Assembly (NCBI GenBank): GCA_015486775.1
Contig: WFRA01000338.1
Location: 1 to 7,193 of the forward strand
DNA: 7,193 nucleotides
Origin: Kiritimatiellales bacterium
GTDB taxonomy: Bacteria; Verrucomicrobiota; Kiritimatiellia; Kiritimatiellales; Pontiellaceae
Reading direction: 5' to 3'
Shown: in pieces, positions 5,494 to 7,193 of the stretch
Position numbering within the stretch: the stretch's first letter is position 1
Layout: each line of letters opens with the position of its first letter
Notes under the pieces: model-generated
The model's database searches: none
What the model saw: the letters and a program-made list of their open reading frames with translations, nothing else
Told to the model about the DNA's origin: nothing
Translations under genes and position numbers: made by a program

Positions 5494-5625
5494 ATGAACG
5501 TATTGGAAGTGAAGGCTACGGCGCACGGTGCGTTCGCGATGACCACGCCGGGCGACACCACCATGGCCTCGCTCGCGGAAGTTGAAAAAATCGTTGCTGG
5601 TGCCGGGGCGCGGGTGGATCGGTAG
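5494..5625 (+). pseudogene. C-terminal remnant of a 2-keto-3-deoxygluconate kinase (PfkB family)
   Basis: This short frame encodes 43 aa, with HGAFAMTTPGDTTMASLAEV followed by a tail ending GAGARVDR. That matches, from memory, the last 35-40 residues of bacterial 2-keto-3-deoxygluconate kinases (PfkB sugar kinases), which end in a small helix, an (A/K)xTxPGD turn, an EVE helix and RVxR. A full kinase is about 300-340 aa, so nearly 90 percent is missing, including the ATP site and the catalytic GxGD motif. The frame upstream is closed by TGA at 5473-5475. A GGAAG-like site precedes ATG 5494, so a short peptide could still be made. Its place 35 bp before the aldolase gene is where a kinase-aldolase (kdgK-eda) operon would carry the kinase. 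It is best read as a relic of an internal deletion; a genuine small protein is less likely. Confidence 0.65.
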
Positions 5626-5644
5626 GGCGAGATAGATCTCGCCC
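5625..5644. other. Strong palindromic hairpin before the aldolase gene
   Basis: GGGCGAGAT and ATCTCGCCC are perfect inverted arms separated by AG. As RNA this gives an 8-bp GC-rich stem with a UAGA tetraloop. It begins at the last base of the kinase-remnant stop codon and ends five bases before the aldolase AGGAGA site. With no T-run after it, it is not an intrinsic terminator. It could stabilise or delimit the eda transcript, or be one copy of a dispersed palindromic repeat. Confidence 0.55.
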
Positions 5645-5660
5645 GAACAGGAGAAATGAT

Positions 5661-6293
5661 ATGCTAAGCAAACTTTTGAAACGGCCAGTGATTCCGGTGA
5701 TTGTGATCGAAGATGCCAACGATGCGGAGCCGCTGGCCGAGGCGTTGCTCGAAGGCGGAATGGATGTGATCGAAATAACCTGCCGGACGGCCGCCGCCGG
5801 CGAAGCGCTCGCCCGCATCAAGAAGGCCTTCCCCGAAATGTTGCTGGGTGCCGGCACGGTTGTCACCCCCGAACAGGCGCAAATGTGCATCGACATTGGC
5901 GTGGATTTTGGCCTCGCGCCGGGGCTGAACCCTGATACGGTAAAGCTTTTCCAGGCATCGGAAACGCTCTTTGTTCCCGGCGTGATGACGCCTTCGGAGA
6001 TCGAGCAGGGACTGGCGCTGGGTTGCAAGCTGCTGAAATTTTTTCCGGCCGGTGCGGCGGGCGGTGTGGGAATGCTCAAGAATCTGGCAGCTCCCTATGC
6101 GCCGCTTGGCGTAAAGTTTTGCCCGACCGGCGGAATCAATCTTGGGAACATGAACGACTATCTTGCGCTTCCGGTCGTTAGCGCGGTCGGGGGGTCGTGG
6201 CTGGCGACCCAGAAACAGATTGCCCAAAAGCGCTGGGCGACCATAACAGCTCAGGTTCAGGAGGCCATCGAAACGGCGGGAAATGCGACCTAG
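5661..6293 (+). CDS. eda: KDPG/KHG aldolase (2-dehydro-3-deoxy-6-phosphogluconate aldolase)
   Basis: This 210-aa enzyme is a class I aldolase that splits 2-keto-3-deoxy-6-phosphogluconate into pyruvate and glyceraldehyde 3-phosphate, the last step of the Entner-Doudoroff and uronate routes; relatives also act on 2-keto-4-hydroxyglutarate. It is a cytosolic (beta/alpha)8 barrel, normally a trimer. Key residues are visible: E38 and R42 in EITCRT, GAGTV at 63-67, the Schiff-base K126 in LLKFFPA, and the phosphate loop CPTGGI (154-159) with GGSW (177-180). The length is normal for the family. An AGGAGA site six bases before ATG 5661 is strong. It follows the remnant of its usual partner kinase, so phosphorylated substrate must come from another kinase, or the enzyme works on a different substrate. 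Confidence 0.95.
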   Translation: MLSKLLKRPVIPVIVIEDANDAEPLAEALLEGGMDVIEITCRTAAAGEALARIKKAFPEMLLGAGTVVTPEQAQMCIDIGVDFGLAPGLNPDTVKLFQASETLFVPGVMTPSEIEQGLALGCKLLKFFPAGAAGGVGMLKNLAAPYAPLGVKFCPTGGINLGNMNDYLALPVVSAVGGSWLATQKQIAQKRWATITAQVQEAIETAGNAT

Positions 6294-6407
6294 GCTGTGC
6301 GAGCGAAAAGATTTCTGAAACGGCATTGCTTTTTATCGAACATTTGATGTATTTGTAAGTAAAAGGCATTCCGGCTTCGGGTCGGTGACTAGCGAGGAGA
6401 GCATGCA

Positions 6408-7193
6408 ATGAAACGATCACGCAAAAAATCCGACAAGACAATAAAGGGCATGCCTGCCGCCGTGCTGTTGAGCATCCTGATCCATGCCGGACTCTTCCTG
6501 CTAGCTGGCATGTTCGTGGTTTTTACCGTGGTGAAGCAAAAAGAGGTGGAGTTTGCCCCGCCCAAGGCGGTTGAGCGACCGAAGATGAAGCTCAAGAAGC
6601 CGAAGGTGAGGGTAAAGAAATCCTCCAAGCCCAAACCGACCACTCGCATCGTCACCAAGGTGCAGAAAACGAGCATGCCCGATATCCAGCTTCCGGAAAT
6701 GTCTGGCATGACCGAGGGGCTCGCCGGAGGCATTGGTGGTTTCGACATGATGCCCGACCTCGACGAATCAACCCTGTTCGGCGACACGCACTCTATTGGG
6801 AACGACCTGGTGGGCACCTTCTACGACTTCCGGCGCGACCGCCAAGGGAAACCCATCATAATGGATCCGGACAAGTGCATCCAGATTCTGACCCGGTTTG
6901 TGCGGGGCGGCTGGAAAACCACGACCTTTTCGCGCTACTACCGCTCCCCGAAAAAGCTCTACACCACAGCCATTGCCATTCCCCCAACCCAGTCGATCCT
7001 CGCCCCGCTGGCGTTCGGCGAGGATGAAAAGGAAAACTACTGCTTTGCGGTGCTCTACAAGGGGCAGCTGGTCTACAAGGAGGACATCACCTTCCGCTTC
7101 TGGGGGCTCGGCGACGATGTCCTGATTGTCCGGGTGGACGGGAAGGTGGTGCTGCACGCCCCCTATCCGCGCGATGGCAAGGACTTCGACTGC
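6408..7193 (+). CDS. TonB-like, single-pass envelope protein with an extracytoplasmic (PA14-like?) domain, 3' end outside the window
   Basis: The open frame runs 262 codons to the window edge without a stop. The N-terminus is basic (MKRSRKKSDK), followed by one hydrophobic segment (about residues 15-42, with LLSILIHAGLFLLAG typical of TonB/TolA anchors). Next is a Lys/Pro-rich linker (about 50-80, KLKKPKVRVKKSSKPKP), then a Met/Gly-rich stretch (89-120). From about residue 133 a folded domain starts with LVGTFYDFRRDRQGKP and later has ITFRFWGLGDDVLIVRVDGK. These features recall PA14-type domains, which often open with a G-x-F/Y-Y-D motif and contain F-x-G-x-DD-x-V-V-x-DG. The GDDVLIVRVDGK part fits well. 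AGGAG at 6395-6399 lies eight bases before ATG 6408. It probably sits in the inner membrane with the rest outside the cytoplasm. Partners such as ExbB/ExbD are not in view. Confidence 0.75.
   Translation, partial: MKRSRKKSDKTIKGMPAAVLLSILIHAGLFLLAGMFVVFTVVKQKEVEFAPPKAVERPKMKLKKPKVRVKKSSKPKPTTRIVTKVQKTSMPDIQLPEMSGMTEGLAGGIGGFDMMPDLDESTLFGDTHSIGNDLVGTFYDFRRDRQGKPIIMDPDKCIQILTRFVRGGWKTTTFSRYYRSPKKLYTTAIAIPPTQSILAPLAFGEDEKENYCFAVLYKGQLVYKEDITFRFWGLGDDVLIVRVDGKVVLHAPYPRDGKDFDC

Noticed and set aside
5664..6326. 220-codon minus-strand frame opposite the aldolase
   Set aside because: It is the antisense shadow of a clearly conserved aldolase and shows no motif of its own.
1..7193. CRISPR array or toxin-antitoxin pair
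   Set aside because: No regularly spaced repeats of CRISPR type are present, and no adjacent small gene pair fits a toxin-antitoxin module.

Overview
The window looks like bacterial chromosome from the Planctomycetes-Verrucomicrobia-Chlamydiae group. My best guess is a Kiritimatiellota (Pontiella-like) or Lentisphaerae-type organism. This rests on remembered family resemblances (the SDR family, the TonB-like/PA14-like protein and the symporter-like N-terminus); no marker gene is present. GC content is moderate and most genes have clear Shine-Dalgarno sites.

Left part (1-1740), all on the minus strand: the first 48 codons of a membrane transporter-like protein run off the left edge. Next come a complete 400-aa tyrosine recombinase with all six catalytic residues and a tRNA-Arg(ACG) gene with encoded CCA, its own terminator and a sigma70-like promoter. 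The integrase starts about 200 bp from the tRNA 3' end and is transcribed away from it, as in integrative elements that use tRNA genes as att sites. No second att copy is visible here.

Middle (1848-3738): an apparently complete insertion sequence of about 1.63 kb carries a 467-aa DDE transposase, probably IS1380 family, with imperfect terminal repeats sharing GGGTTGGG. It is followed by about 160 bp of unassigned sequence and a control region with two near-identical, oppositely oriented operator-like elements. One overlaps the predicted -10 box of the downstream regulator gene.

Right part (3739-7193), all on the plus strand: an unusual 183-aa regulator built from two ArsR-like winged helices; an extended-SDR (NAD-dependent epimerase/dehydratase) protein in which Ser replaces the usual active-site Lys, with its own promoter and an overlapping palindrome; a 43-codon remnant of the C-terminus of a 2-keto-3-deoxygluconate kinase; and an intact KDPG/KHG aldolase. 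These suggest a sugar-acid (uronate/aldonate, Entner-Doudoroff type) catabolic locus whose kinase has been largely deleted while the aldolase has been kept. The window ends inside a TonB-like envelope protein: one N-terminal membrane segment, a Lys/Pro-rich linker, and an extracytoplasmic domain.

The points most worth a second look are the tandem winged-helix regulator with its paired operators, the kinase remnant in front of the aldolase, and the SDR with the altered Y-x3-K motif.
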